DNA of 64,000 nucleotides from assembly GCA_948146395.1 (NCBI GenBank), contig OX411559.1, positions 30,038,708 to 30,102,707 on the forward strand, written 5' to 3'. Under the pieces are notes generated by a model. The model was not told the DNA's origin, made no database searches, and saw only the letters and a program-made list of their open reading frames with translations. Origin of the DNA: Fragum whitleyi (Eukaryota > Mollusca > Bivalvia > Cardiida > Cardiidae). Shown one piece after another: positions 35,570-47,129 of this stretch. The position numbers were made by a program, and so were the translations under genes. Position 1 is the first letter of the stretch, and every line of letters starts with the position of its first letter.

Positions 35570-36003
35570 TTATATACATCTTGAAATTGACATTCATCTC
35601 AATCAAAACCATTCTAAATCGCTCACTCAGCGCTCCGTTCACTCATTCCAAACACTCACTCAAACCATTCAAAAACGCTAAAACCCATTGAAAAATATAG
35701 AATCAACAACGTCATTCAAAATAAGTTTTGATACAGAAAAATCGCCCTTTTACTGACATAATTCAAATTGCTAGCGTCTCATAGGTACTTGAAGAAACGT
35801 GAAATAATGTATAAAACTTCTATGCATTTTTTATTAAAGGGAGGTAATCAATAATTTTGTTCATCCCGAACAAAATTAGCGACATTGGATTACCTCCCTT
35901 TAAATTCACTCAAAACTTGCTCCATACATCCATCCAATTTCATTCCAAAATCATTTAAAATCACCCATCTTGTCAATTTCACGATGTTTTCAACTACAGT
36001 AGT
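35570..36003. mobile_element. MITE family A, complete copy with empty site known
   Basis: About 434 bp between TA dinucleotides. Left end 'cagttatatacatcttgaaa', right end 'tttcacgatgttttcaact'. The central palindrome is 'ttgttcatcccgaacaa'. The corresponding position in duplication copy 2 (about 40870) has no insert, so this is a filled/empty pair. Confidence 0.8.
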
Positions 36004-36339
36004 TTTATCAACTTAGAGTGCGCTTTGTACTTTAAATTGTTAATCTTGCGTGTACAGTGAAAGTACAGATCAGCCGCTTTGCATCATTGCAATCTGATCA
36101 CAGTCTTTATCATACGATGTGATATGCACTGACTCAAAGTTTATCACAACCGGTCAATCAAATATTTGTCAAAAAAATTTTTTTTTCTTTGGAGGCATGA
36201 TTTTGGTTTGCAATGCGCATGCTGAACATAATTAAGTTTTCAATCAAAAAGAAGTATTTCTGTTATTCGTCTTGGCATTTCTTTTACTTCATTCATATAT
36301 AACAATTACTATTTGAACTCGGTTTAACGCCGATTTAAA

Positions 36340-37520
36340 TTTTTCGGCGTGGAAGTTCTTTGGGAGACCATTAATTTAAACTGTTAAAGAAATTTTGAAT
36401 TACCCCCCCCCCCCCCCTTTCCAGATATGGGCAAAGGGGAGGGGGCTTATTTTTCTTTTAAAATCTTTGAAAATCTGCTCCTTCCAAGCTTATTTCAGTG
36501 AAATTTGTCATGGATGTTCCTTGGGTGATCCTTTATTTTAAATTGTTAAAGAAATTTTGAATGGGCAAGGCAAGGGTGGTGCTTATTTTCATTATCAGCT
36601 CGTATTTTTTTTCTCTCTACTCATTTTGGCAAAATTCAATGAAACTTGGGCATGAATATTCCATAAGTGTATCTTTACTTAAATTGGTCAGGATTTTTTT
36701 TCTGGGCGCATAAAAGCGGGTGTTGCAGGTCAAGGCCAATATTCACTTTGAAATCTCAAGTAACAAATTCCTTCCAATCAATTGGACCTATTTCATTGAA
36801 TCTTGGTATGGATGTTCCTTGGGTGGCCCTTTACTTCAATTGTTCCAGAAAATGTGTTTAGAATGATCTACTTATTGTGATCAGTTTTATGATGGCGATA
36901 AGTTGGACAAAGGTTATGCAGGTTAATGGTGATTGAGTAGTTTGGTGCAATGTGGGCCAGACTCAGTAAATCTTTACAAAATAGTTCTAAACAGACTTCA
37001 AAGTGTTGTTTTCAGTCAGAGTAGGCTTTGTATAATGAAAGTCTGGATATGTTAATGCCAGTGGAGCGTTACATGTCATCTGTGGCCTCTTGTTCAGACC
37101 TTGCTATTCCATAACCATATTTTTGACAAAATTCAATTGAGGTATGGGGCAGGGTCTGAATCACTTGTCAAAACCAACAGGTCATTGCATGCCCTAGTAC
37201 AAAAATTCTAGTTAGAAATTGTAAGTCCTATAATTGCCATACAAAATCTTTATTTTTGGTTATGCCTTATATCATTTTAAGATACAATTGTTCTTAATCA
37301 TTAATCAATTCTTGTACTATACATGACAACTTGAGTTTCTCGAGGGTTTCATTTTTGTGCAGTACTAAATTTAGTCTTTGGATAAGTTCTTTGAAATTAG
37401 GTTGAAATATGGGTTAGTTTAGGTTGTTTTTTATTCAATTTTGGTGGACAGATGAACAGGCGAGAGACATTTGTCAATCACAATAGCTCACCTTCGGCAT
37501 TTTGTACTTAGGTTGGATAC
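36340..37520. mobile_element. Eroded family B-like element
   Basis: Units of the type 'ttccttgggtg.ccctttac' with 'ttgttaaagaaattttgaat' are repeated, and the end is 'caatcacaatagctcacctt' then 'cattttgtacttaggttgg'. This matches the family B tail with mutations. A C tract lies at about 36403-36418. Confidence 0.5.
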
Positions 37521-38119
37521 GTCTTTTTAAAAGAATATTATACCTTATAGAGTTATTAGTTACCCTTGCATTGACTTTGTCAAATCCTTGATTTCGGACC
37601 AGTGTACATTTTACATCATGGTAACAAATTGATGTACTCTTAAATAGTTATGTAAACTGTTATTGGGAAGAAAAAACTGCCCTGATTTCTTAAAACAAAT
37701 ATTAGGAAAAGTAGATTGTGTCAATAAGGTTTAGTATTTTAGACCAGAAATTTCATTCTCAAAATAGATTAATACTAAGGAAGGATAACAATCTAAATTT
37801 AAAAAAAAACAAAAACATATTTGTTTGACTCATGGTCATTATAACAAGCAGCAAAACCAATAGTTTTGCATTTTTATGATGGTCTTATTTTGCATGAAAA
37901 ATTACATAGAGAGTTCTAAATGAAGAAATGTTGAAAGCGCTTTTAAATTAATGAGCACTTACAATAGTCTTGCGCTGGCCATTTTTTTCTTTTATCTTAT
38001 TTTAATATATGACATGAATATGCATGTTGTTCATTAAAGTTTTATCAGTTAATTGAGATATGGGACTGATAACGCAGAGCACCATTATGGTGCTGTTTCC
38101 ACACCTAGGTTGGGCACTG
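37521..38119. other. No gene seen
   Basis: AT-rich spacer between the two duplication copies. No motif recognised. Confidence 0.4.
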
Positions 38120-38893
38120 CATTGTTAGGTGCTCCAGCCGCCGTTATATAACTGAAAAAATGTCGAAAGCGGCGTTAAACTCCATTCAATCAATCAATCA
38201 TTCATTCGTCTATTAAATCAACAAATATTCTCTTCATCTCTAAACTATTTTGCAGACAACGTTGAAGGTAGAGTCCCGTAATAGAAGCTTAACGTTTTGA
38301 AAGTCATAAACTTTAGGTTTTTACCGAGGTTTCCTAATGATTTTCATTAGGAAAGCTCGGTCAACATATTGAAAGATCATGAGTTCCAAATTGTTGCGGG
38401 ACTATTTCTGGTCCACTACCTTAAATAGTTAACGGGCTTGATATGACGGAGGTCAGGCGGCGGGGCCAAACGGTCCATCAATTGATTGACCAATCGAATA
38501 AATAATGGCAGACATTTGCGTTAGCTCGGTTTCAAAATGTTGTTGTTGTTCTGTATTGGCCAAAATCGCTAAACTACAGCTGAATCAAGCTCGAGCTAGA
38601 TATTTTGACTGCCTGTTGATGCAATGTGGTTAATGACCTTCGAGCTCAGTTGGTAGTGGCTGTTTACATTCCTGCATTCAGCTTAAATACACTCTGACAT
38701 TTACTGAGTATTTATATCTCTTCAACACAAATATCTCGTGTTAACACAGATCCCCGCTGATAAGCCCCTGATAGGCTTTGTATACACGCGCGGCTGGAGT
38801 TAATCCGATAAGTGATAACGGTAATGGGTTTAATCGTTAACCCCTTTGTACATGCTATTCTGGGCCCGTGATGTAGAGAATAACACGTAAGTG

Positions 38894-39840
38894 TCTAATG
38901 CCCGCTTGCAGGCTACGTTAAAGCCCGGGATTATAACGGATAACGGGACCACTCACTTGCTGAGCCCCAGGTTTGGCCAAGACAAGTCTTTTTCTCAACG
39001 GAGCCCCAGTTGGCTTGCACACTGATTAACGGTATCGATTTAACCTTTTAAATCCTTGGTTCAGACAAACCTACTCCTTAGGTGGTTTGGTTGAGCCCGA
39101 CTTTTATATCTATTTATGAATAATTCTTGAATAATGTATTGGTAATGTAAAATCGATTTAATCTATGAAATTATCTAATACTGAAATTCAAAATTAAGTG
39201 TCGGCAAAATTTTGCTATTTGTGAAAAGAAAAGAAGAATATACTCTGACGAGATTGCTTAAACTGCATTATACTGTCATAAATAATTAAATCGCAGTGAT
39301 AAAATTTTTACAACTTGGTTATCAATGCATTAAGAGATATGATAATGCTTGGTTAGAGTTTTTTCCATCCGGGAAAATAATAATTCAAATTAGGTAATAA
39401 TTCAAATGATAAAAGCCTGATTTTCCAACAATCGCGCGTATTGTTCGACGAAAAGATTAGAAACAAATACAAATTGTCGTTGTATTGGTAACTAAAATAT
39501 TTAAACTACACGTAAGAGTAAAAAGTTCTTGTTCCCTTCGCAGAAAAACGTAACTGCATGTTTTTCCTACTGTAAAAATTAACTTGGTTTCCAATACACG
39601 TGCGATCTGATATGTTTTAGCGGACGATTTTCGCATTGACACGAGCCATTTACGAGAGAAGAATTCACAACAATACAAGCTATAGCCCAAACCTAGGCTT
39701 GTCTGAGCCCGGGATCAAAACGTTATAGCAAATGGTCATGAAGTCGAGATCATCTCGGGTTCAAGTCCGGATTATCTGAACTCGGATTCAACTTGTTTTT
39801 ACCGTTTGAGACAAGCAGTAGCTTGCAAGCGGGAATTAGA
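38894..39840. mobile_element. About 947-bp element with 23-bp inverted termini
   Basis: The left terminus is 'tctaatgcccgcttgcaggc' and the right is the complement of 'tctaattcccgcttgcaagc', with one more inverted pair inside ('agcccgggat'). Copy 1 of the duplication shows continuous sequence at this point (about 34798). No transposase frame was recognised. Confidence 0.75.
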
Positions 39841-40521
39841 ATACCAATCTTATCTGGTCGAGTTAAAGAGAATTCATCATGACGAGGCAATGTCGAGTCC
39901 GTGATGATAATTTCTCACAGCCGAGATCAGATTGGTGATACATTGGTATTTTAAGACATTTACATGTTATTCTATTTATCATGCAATCATTTTTCAACGC
40001 CCAGTTTTAGTAAACCCTTAAAAATCAAAGAAATTCAGGTGAAAATTTATGCAAATTATTTCTAAAATTAAACTGCCTCATATCATGACAGGTGATATCA
40101 GGTCAATACACTTTTTTTACGTTTACCCATTCGTATGATATTCTGGGCCTGAGATCATAAAAATAAATCGCGGTCAACTGAGAATTCGCTCAAGCTTCAA
40201 CTTGAGATCAAACTGCTTTAATTCTGTGTTAATATTGTAAAAAAGAAGTATGAACATAAACGATAATAACTTCAAACAAGCGTTTAAATCATACATGAAT
40301 AAGGCTGAAGACTCAAAGTATTTTTTTCTTGATAAATGTTTCCGATGTTTCCAATAGACACTCGGAAGACCTAATTCAATTTGTATCTAGACAGGCTCAA
40401 AGCTCTCAAACTAATCATATATATTCATTTTCTGGTAAATTGTGGCGTTAGAGCCACATTTTACTATATTTGTATTAGGTCGATGAAATCACATTACTGA
40501 AGGGGATTTCGAGGGTTCAGT

Positions 40522-40787
40522 CCAGCCCGATTAGTAGAGCACCGGACTTCAAAACCATTGAAGTTCGACTGCAGGGTTCGATTCCCGGGCTGGTACACTA
40601 ACAAAACTAATTGTCTTTCGGATGAGACGTTAAACCGAGGCCCCGTGAGACGGTGCTTTACACCGTGCACGTTAAAGATCCATGGCGGATCTCAGCAGTA
40701 GTTTCGTCATGTATCCGCCTTCTTGGGGCGTCGCTCATATGGGCATGTGCTATGGTAGCGATGATAAATAGACGGAAATACACACAC
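40522..40787 (+). mobile_element. Complete tRNA-derived SINE, second type
   Basis: The head 'ccagcccgattagtagagca' has a box A-like region and box B 'gggttcgattccc' (about 40573-40585). The body carries 'tctttcggatgagacgttaa' and 'cacgttaaagatcc', blocks widespread in SINEs of marine invertebrates. It is flanked by TCAGT (40517-40521 and 40788-40792) and absent from duplication copy 1, where the target reads straight through. Confidence 0.85.
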
Positions 40788-41047
40788 TCAGTGCAACACA
40801 AAAGTAAGTGCCTATACATTTATAGGCTTTTACTAAAGTGTTGCGCTGAACCCGGGATTTGGACAAATAGTAGTATTGATAACCTGCGCTTAGAGTGCGC
40901 TTTGTACCTTAAATTGTTATCCTTGTGTGTACAGTGAAGGTACAGATCAGCCGCTTTGCATCATCGCAATCTGATCAGAGTCGCTATCATACGATGTGAT
41001 ATGCACTGTCCAAAATTTTATCTCGACCGGTCAATCAAATATTTCTC

Positions 41048-41918
41048 AAAAACAAGAGGGCCAATATGACCCTTAATCGATCATCTGAATTTTATTGGTC
41101 CAGTGGATCTCATCCAAGAAACTTTCTGGCAAAGTTTCATTCACATTTGCCTAATTGTTGCAAAGTAGATATTATTCCAAGAGTGTACAGTGATAATAGA
41201 CCCTGCCCACCCATTCATTACAGAGGTGACTCAAAATGAGACACGCCCCTGCCATGCCCATATTTATTGGCTTATCAAAATTTTGCCAACAATTTTTGAA
41301 GAGGGTCATCAAATGAAAATTTTGGTAAAGAAAATCAGTCCAGTGGTTCAGGAGGAGATCTTGTTCAGATTTCGGGCTCAAAATAAGCCCGACCCTACCA
41401 CGCCTATATTTATGGGACAATCAAAATTTCGCAATTTTTCTTTTAAAAAGGGTCACCCAAGAAACATTCTGGTAAAGTTTCATCGAAATCGGCCCAGTGG
41501 TTACGGAGGAGATGTCGTTCAAGGATTTCGGGCTCAAAATAAGCCCCGCCCTGCCACGCCCATATATATGGGCCAACCAAAATTTGGCAAAAATCTTTGG
41601 AAAAAGGTCAACCAAGAAACGTTATGGTAAAGTTTCATTGAAAACGGCCCAGCGGTTCAGGAGGAGATGTCGTTCAAAGATTTCAGGCTAAAAATAAGCC
41701 CCGTACGTAAATCTATGAGCCAATCAGAAGTTAGCGAACAATTTTTGAAGAGGGTCACCAAGGGAACATTCTGGCAAAATTTCTTTAAAATCGGCGGAGT
41801 GGTTTAGGAGGAGAAGAAGTTTTAAGAAAGTTGACGACGCACGACGCACGACGGACGACGGAGTCAGGGTGATCCTAAAAGCTCCCCTTGAGCATGTCGT
41901 GCTCAGGTGAGCTTAAAA
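41048..41918. mobile_element. Family B element, insertion shown by empty site
   Basis: Head 'aacaagagggccaatatg', units with 'gggctcaaaataagccc' and 'ggaggagatgtcgttca', end 'gacgacgcacgacgc', 'cttgagcatgtcgtgctc' and 'aggtgagcttaaaa'. Copy 1 (about 36175) reads an A/T-rich stretch across the site. Confidence 0.8.
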
Positions 41919-42039
41919 CGTATTTTCCTTATAGGCATAACAATGATGATTAACCTTTGATGTGCAATGCGCTTGTTTTACACAATTAAGTTTTTAATAC
42001 AACAGTAGACTCTTTGTTATTCGTTTTGGTATTTCTTTA

Positions 42040-42430
42040 CTTAATATATAATGACTTAAATTTGAACGAGCCGTTATAATTCTGTCTGCGATTTAGAGTC
42101 GTGTATGCCACCTTATCACGCATTCCTAAAAATCCCTGCAAAAGTATATCTACTACCACGACAGCCAATTTTAGCATTTCATTCCTCGTAGGCCAACAAA
42201 TTAATCGTATATACATGTATAAAGGCGACAAACAGTGTCGGAAATGATATTGCTGCGACCGCAAGTCCAACCAAAGACACGAAGATTGGGACAAGCGCTA
42301 CACGTCCGTATCCCCGGCTACAACGGGACCCCCCCTTTTTGCTACGCTGTATAGAAATGGCGTTACAAAAAGGGAGACGCTGGGATATTCGAAGATGTCA
42401 TATCCGCTGTGTCTACTGCCGCCTCCCGAA
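42040..42430 (-). pseudogene. Possible decayed claudin first exon
   Basis: On the minus strand a frame from about 42400 to 42163 encodes a strongly hydrophobic stretch (RVALVPIFVSLVGLAVAAI) followed by SFPTLFV, which resembles the TM1-ISFATPYW order of the true first exon. It ends in a stop before any GLW/C motif and lacks a suitable start. A hairpin (ccctttttg / caaaaaggg) lies 5' of it. It could equally be a chance hydrophobic frame. Confidence 0.25.
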
Positions 42431-43559
42431 GAAGACCTTAAATGAATCGTTTGTTTACTGCTTTTAACTTGAAAGGGTCAATTACCTCCAACCAAAATTG
42501 TTTACCACGAAGCAATAGTTAAATACTTCTGAAACTTTCCAAACAGCAAAACAGTTTCTATTCTGTTAAAAGTGACCGCCTCTCATATACACGAATACCA
42601 AACGTTTATTTCCTAAAAGCCTATGTATAGATTTCCGACACCAGTAACGTAGTGGTTTCTCGGACAACCCAATTTGTTTTAGTTATAGAGAACATTGATA
42701 AATGAGATTTTTACTCATTATCGACATGTCCATTTAAAGCTTTATACCACATAGCTCCGGATACGAGGAAACTGTATCGACTTCAATCTGATATTTGTCC
42801 TCTAAACCCGTTTTGGTTGATACACTTTGGAATCGTCTTGCCAAGACGATTTCAATGAGTATTAAGAATTCAAATACTTAAATTCAGCAGCAAGAAATTG
42901 AAGTCAATTCTTCTTCCTAGTATTTGAAATTAGCATATTAGTAGCCTCTTAATGGAAATGAGCAAAACGGTGTCAGAGGGCGTATCGAAGCTTCTCCCGA
43001 GATGCTTGTAACTGATTTTATTAATTTTTAGGTGCGTGTTTTTTTTACAATTTTTCGACCACTCTGTCTTACACAATTTCCTTCAGAAATGTGGAATATT
43101 AAAAATAAGCTCCGGAAAAAGTAACGAATGAAACGTTGCATGATGCTAGAAACATTTCCATTTCTTGTTAGAGATTGTATAATAAATTGAGCAGTATTTT
43201 CGAATTCTGTGAAATTACCCATTATGCAATCATGCAAGTTCTTACGTATGTTTCATACGTTCCCATTTTGAATCCCTGACTTACTTAACTGCCATAGACA
43301 ACGTTTAACGTAACTTCTTGCGAAAAAATTAATCGTTAGTCAAAACAACAAATTAAAGCAGGTATTTTCATTCATTAATAGATTCTGACTTGTAAAATCT
43401 CATTGGAATCGCCTCTAGAAGACGATTTCAATGAGATGATGCATAACTGAATTCCGTATATAGCTACTACTGTAGAAGCAGCTTTAATTTTTGTCTTACG
43501 CAAAAAAGATGGTTAGACGGGCCCAAGGTACGATTCTTGACTGTGCACATCTTACCGGC

Positions 43560-43735
43560 AGTTTCGCTCAAGCCAATCGTTAATAGTATAGCAGCTGGAG
43601 GCTATAGGAAATGAATTTACGGAAATACTGGTATTGGAAATACTAGGAATCCATTGTTATGTGCTCCAGTCGCCTCGATATAGCTGCAATAATCTGAAAA
43701 GCGGCGATAAAGATCAGTCCAATACAAACAAATCA
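43560..43735 (+). repeat. SINE 3' portion
   Basis: 'gtatagcagctggaggctat', 'gttatgtgctccagtcgcc', 'ctgaaaagcggcgataaa' and the tail 'ccaatacaaacaaatc' follow the SINE layout. The head is not recognisable. Confidence 0.6.
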
Positions 43736-44084
43736 CCGACTTATTTCGATGTGCCATTCTTTTTGCATGCCGACCCTTAGTCCAGGCTTTGTCTTTTTTT
43801 GCCTTGATACAGTCATCAAGTATTCCCTTCTGAATAAAGCCCACAGTACGTTATTTAATTACGAGGATACCAAATTGTATTTCATCGTTGAGTGTTTTCT
43901 AACCAGTAGATCGACAACTCGTTTAGAACGTCGTTTTGATATTTTTTAAACTTCTATCGAGGCTGTAGAAATTTACGTTATTGGTACTTATATTCAAAAT
44001 GTTAAAACGACTACGCTCACACTCCTGAAAGGCACAGGCACATGTACTTCGAGTACTTTGATCAGTCGCCTTCATAGAATCTGG

Positions 44085-44768
44085 CCTTAATTCGTGAATA
44101 CCCTGAACGAAATTGAATGATAGTGTTGAGCGAGTTTCGAGTGAAACTCAAGAGAGGTAATCCAATTTCGCTAATTTTACTCGGGATAAACAGAATTAGC
44201 GATATTTAATACAATAAAATACTAATACAGGTTCTATGAATAGCTTTCTATGTCTTCACGAGTCCATTATACTCTTACAAAATTCATTTATCTCAGTGAA
44301 ATCGTGAATTTTATCTACCGATTTTTATTTTGAATGGAGTTGTTAATCTTTCATTTTGTTGTTTTCTGAGCGTTTTTGAATGCACTGATTGAATGTTTAA
44401 ATGAATGAATAGAGCGATGAGTGAGAACACCTAAGAATGACTTTGATTGGGGAAAATGTCAAATTCGCTCTGTAAAGGCAACGAAGGTAAGGTGAGGCAT
44501 ACTGAACAAAATTAGCGATAATTATTACATCCATTTTGCATAAAGGTTCCATAATAGCTTTCTAACTCAATTATGTCAGTGAAATCGTGGATTTTGTCTA
44601 CCGATTTGTATGCCAAATGGAGTTTAAATATTTCCATTTTGTTGTTTTGGGGGTGTTTTTGAATGGTTTGAGTGAGTGTTTGGAATGGATGAAAGGAGCG
44701 ATGAGTGCGAGTTTCAGAATGATTATGACCGAGGAAAATGTCAATTTCATGATGTTCATAACTATATA
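44085..44768. mobile_element. MITE family A, two adjacent copies
   Basis: The first copy (44085-44500) has 'actcgggataaacagaatta' centrally and 'caggttctatgaatagctt', the same subtype as the LINE-interrupted copy at 13050/14705. A second right half (about 44505-44768) follows with 'gagcgatgagtgcgag' and 'tgtcaatttcatgatgtt'. Confidence 0.65.
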
Positions 44769-45662
44769 ATGTGTGTCTGACTTGTCAACCAAAAAGGGAA
44801 GTGCGAAAAATATCGACCATGGTCAGACATCGCTGATTACGCAGATTGAACATTGTCGAAACCTTTCATTTCCTGCAGGCTTCTGACTCTAGAAGGACCA
44901 TTCTATCAATCCATATGCTTATTTCAATATCAAATCTGTATCTGTGGGATCAAATTTTAAAATGTTTTTTTTTTTAAATGGCCCATTTTCTTTTAAAGAA
45001 GTAGTGCTTATTATATAAAATTATTCTTATTTACTAACAATTCAAAGACAATTTCCCTTTTGGGAAGGTATCACGTGTAGTATACACTCAAAATAAAAAC
45101 ATTGAACACGTATACATGATTTATTTGTAAATATTCAAGGGAAAAGAACCTTTCACTCAAACCTATAAGACCATTATTAAGCTGCTCACGGTTTTGATAT
45201 CGAAAAATTGGCTTTGTTTTCATACTAAGTATACAAACAAGAGGTTCTCATATACCTTAAGTTGCTCACGTGACACTTCAAAAATGAACAATAGCGCGAA
45301 AATAAAAGTTGCCTATTCTTGAGTTTGAAATAAGTCCTGCAGTGATGTTATCCTGCAAAATGCAGTCTGGTCTTAGACTATACTGTATGCAAAAGCAAAG
45401 TGTACATAATGTACATAGAATGGATGGGGTAAAGTTGACAAGGCAATAATAATGTTGACAATTGAGTATTGAAATACAGTTAATATATGAATTATCTTTT
45501 AATATCGGTAATACACGAATAGGATAGTAAAACGCCTTTGTCCATATATCATTGTCAATAATATTTAGCTAGTTTAGGCCATTTTTATGATAATTGAAGT
45601 TTTACAACAGGCGAGAAATAATTTATAAAGCAAAAGAATGGAAAAAATATGTCACAACTTAC
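44769..45662. other. No gene seen
   Basis: Sequence downstream (on the gene strand) of claudin first exon a. A fragment of a family B head ('aacaagaggttctcat', 45236) is present. Confidence 0.4.
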
Positions 45663-45882
45663 CAGGTGTTTGAGCTTCATAGAACTTTAATGAATATTCA
45701 TCATCGAAGAACCACGTGCAATCCTGGGAACTGCATTCGGCCCATAATCCTTTGTTACTCCTATAAGTGATGAGCATTTCGTATCTTTCTGTCCAATATG
45801 GCGTCGCAAAGGAAATCACTATCGCCAAGTTTGTCAGCACTAGGAATACTAGTCCTATTATTTGTCCGCACGTGGTTTGCAT
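45663..45882 (-). CDS. Claudin/PMP22-like protein, distal first exon a (TM1, loop 1)
   Basis: 220 bp: ATG at 45882, 73 codons and one base, then donor cctg|gtaagt. The protein starts MQTTCGQIIGLVFLVLTN (TM1 IIGLVFLVLTNLAIVISF), then ATPYW and the first extracellular loop with the family signature W-GLW-C-C (GLWAECSSQDCTWFF). The two signature cysteines are separated by four residues, shorter than the 8-10 of typical claudins; first exon b has the same short spacing. Phase 1 joins exactly to the middle exon (...QTPA-WFKATQ) across 27.8 kb, predicting about 184 residues with four membrane segments. The protein presumably sits in the lateral plasma membrane at cell junctions; this is family-based. 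Promoter and 5' leader were not identified. Confidence 0.85.
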
Positions 45883-46374
45883 GTTTTATTGTTTGAATAT
45901 TGTCCTTGCTGCCTTAAATCAAATTACTACGAGAGAAAATGTATACGGTTGAACTAAAACGTACTGTCGGGCATAACGTTAGGAGAACGACAACTACAAC
46001 GTTAACAACGAATTGACGTATAAGCCGACACTGCTATAGATCTACTCTTTTTTTAATTGCACTTCCAGCAAATACAAATTTCTTAAAACATAAAGCGCTG
46101 GGTTGTACCTGTATTCATGCACTTATCATCAAGACATTCACTTGTAAGCATTTAGTGTAAGTGAATGCAAAATGGAAAAGATAGTATCACGCATATCTGA
46201 TTTTAAAAAAAAAGTAGGCAATTGTTTTCCTTTCTATCATTATTCCTCTTAATTGTAAAAGAAGGAAGGAAAACGTTTTGGGGGTAAAATGTAAGACCTC
46301 ACTCGGGCTACAGTATTGTATCATTTACATCTTGAACAAAGATCTTGTTATACGGTATAAAATTTAATTTTAGT

Positions 46375-46705
46375 TGAGTTCATAAATGTTCATGCATTCT
46401 GATTGGCTAAAAATGGTTTCATTACTCAGTGAAAGCGAATTCGAGTACACAGCTTCCGCGAAAAGAAGTCCCATTTTAAAAAAAATAAATGAATTTATTA
46501 TGATCGAATCTGTATTATCTTTGTTTCATGAAATTTAAATTATAAGACATGAAGAGATAATTTATTGATTTCATGGAAGTTTGAAACATAAAACCTTATC
46601 ACACTCGTGTATGAATCCGCTTCGCGTATTCATGCATTTTGATTATGTTTTTAGTTTCAAACCTCAATGAAATCAACAAATACTCTCTTCATCTCTTAAA
46701 TGGTC
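46375..46705. mobile_element. MITE family F, long copy
   Basis: Inverted parts 'tcatggaagtttgaaacata' and 'tttagtttcaaacctcaatga', a central palindrome ('tgaatccgcttcgcgtattca'), and outer 'gaagagataatttattgat' versus 'atcaacaaatactctcttc'. Confidence 0.65.
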
Positions 46706-47044
46706 GCCCACCGAGAAAGTGTAGTACTCTTCTAATACTTTTTTTTAAAACAAGGCAGTTTAAGTTTCTAGGAAAACTGAAACTTAATTTCCTTAAACTT
46801 TTAAGTAGACGTTTTTTAACAATTAACTTTTATCAAGCACTGCAACTTTTGTCCTTTTCGATTCGTACTTTCGCTTCGTTTGTGCTGCTTTTTTTTCACT
46901 TTACGTCGTCGGTTCCTAGATCCTTACTATTTGAAAGACCTTAATAAATCTCCACCCGGTAAGGGGTCCTGCTAGACCATGTTTGGATACCAAAACTTTC
47001 TGAAGGAATAAGAGAAAAAAAATTCGATCAACCCTCGTACATAT

Positions 47045-47095
47045 GGTTCCAAGCCTGGCTCCCAGGCTGTCAGTGGATTTAAGACCACTCATGTT
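47045..47095. repeat. Family H end fragment, inverted
   Basis: 'ccaagcctggctcccaggct' followed by 'gtcagtggatttaag' is the complement of the family H right end seen at 19965-19985 and 50325-50350. Confidence 0.5.
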
Positions 47096-47129
47096 TAACT
47101 TTTTTATTTCAAATTACCTCCCATATTCT

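Larger units (their letters stand above)
33850..36310 (+). repeat. Segmental duplication, copy 1
   Basis: Colinear in direct orientation with 38120-42060. Shared landmarks, in order: SINE 3' end, MITE L (34113/38264), 'gatgcaatgtggttaatgac' (34520/38617), 'tgataagcccctgatagg' (34659/38758), hairpin repeat (34810/39850), 'aacataaacgataataac' (35222/40253), 'atcagccgctttgcatcat' (36069/40948), 'gcaatgcgc' (36212/41964). It carries a MITE A at 35570-36003 that copy 2 lacks. Confidence 0.85.
38120..42060 (+). repeat. Segmental duplication, copy 2, with three insertions
   Basis: Same order as copy 1, but lengthened by an inverted-repeat element (38894-39840), a SINE (40522-40787) and a family B element (41048-41918), none of which is in copy 1. 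The short frame of copy 1 (35219-35416) is frameshifted here by an extra T, so it is not a conserved gene. Confidence 0.85.

Noticed and set aside
41172..41691. Overlapping frames of 60-146 codons on both strands
   Set aside because: All lie inside a family B element with tandem units. Phrases such as GPISMKL..NVSWVTLF are translations of the repeat.
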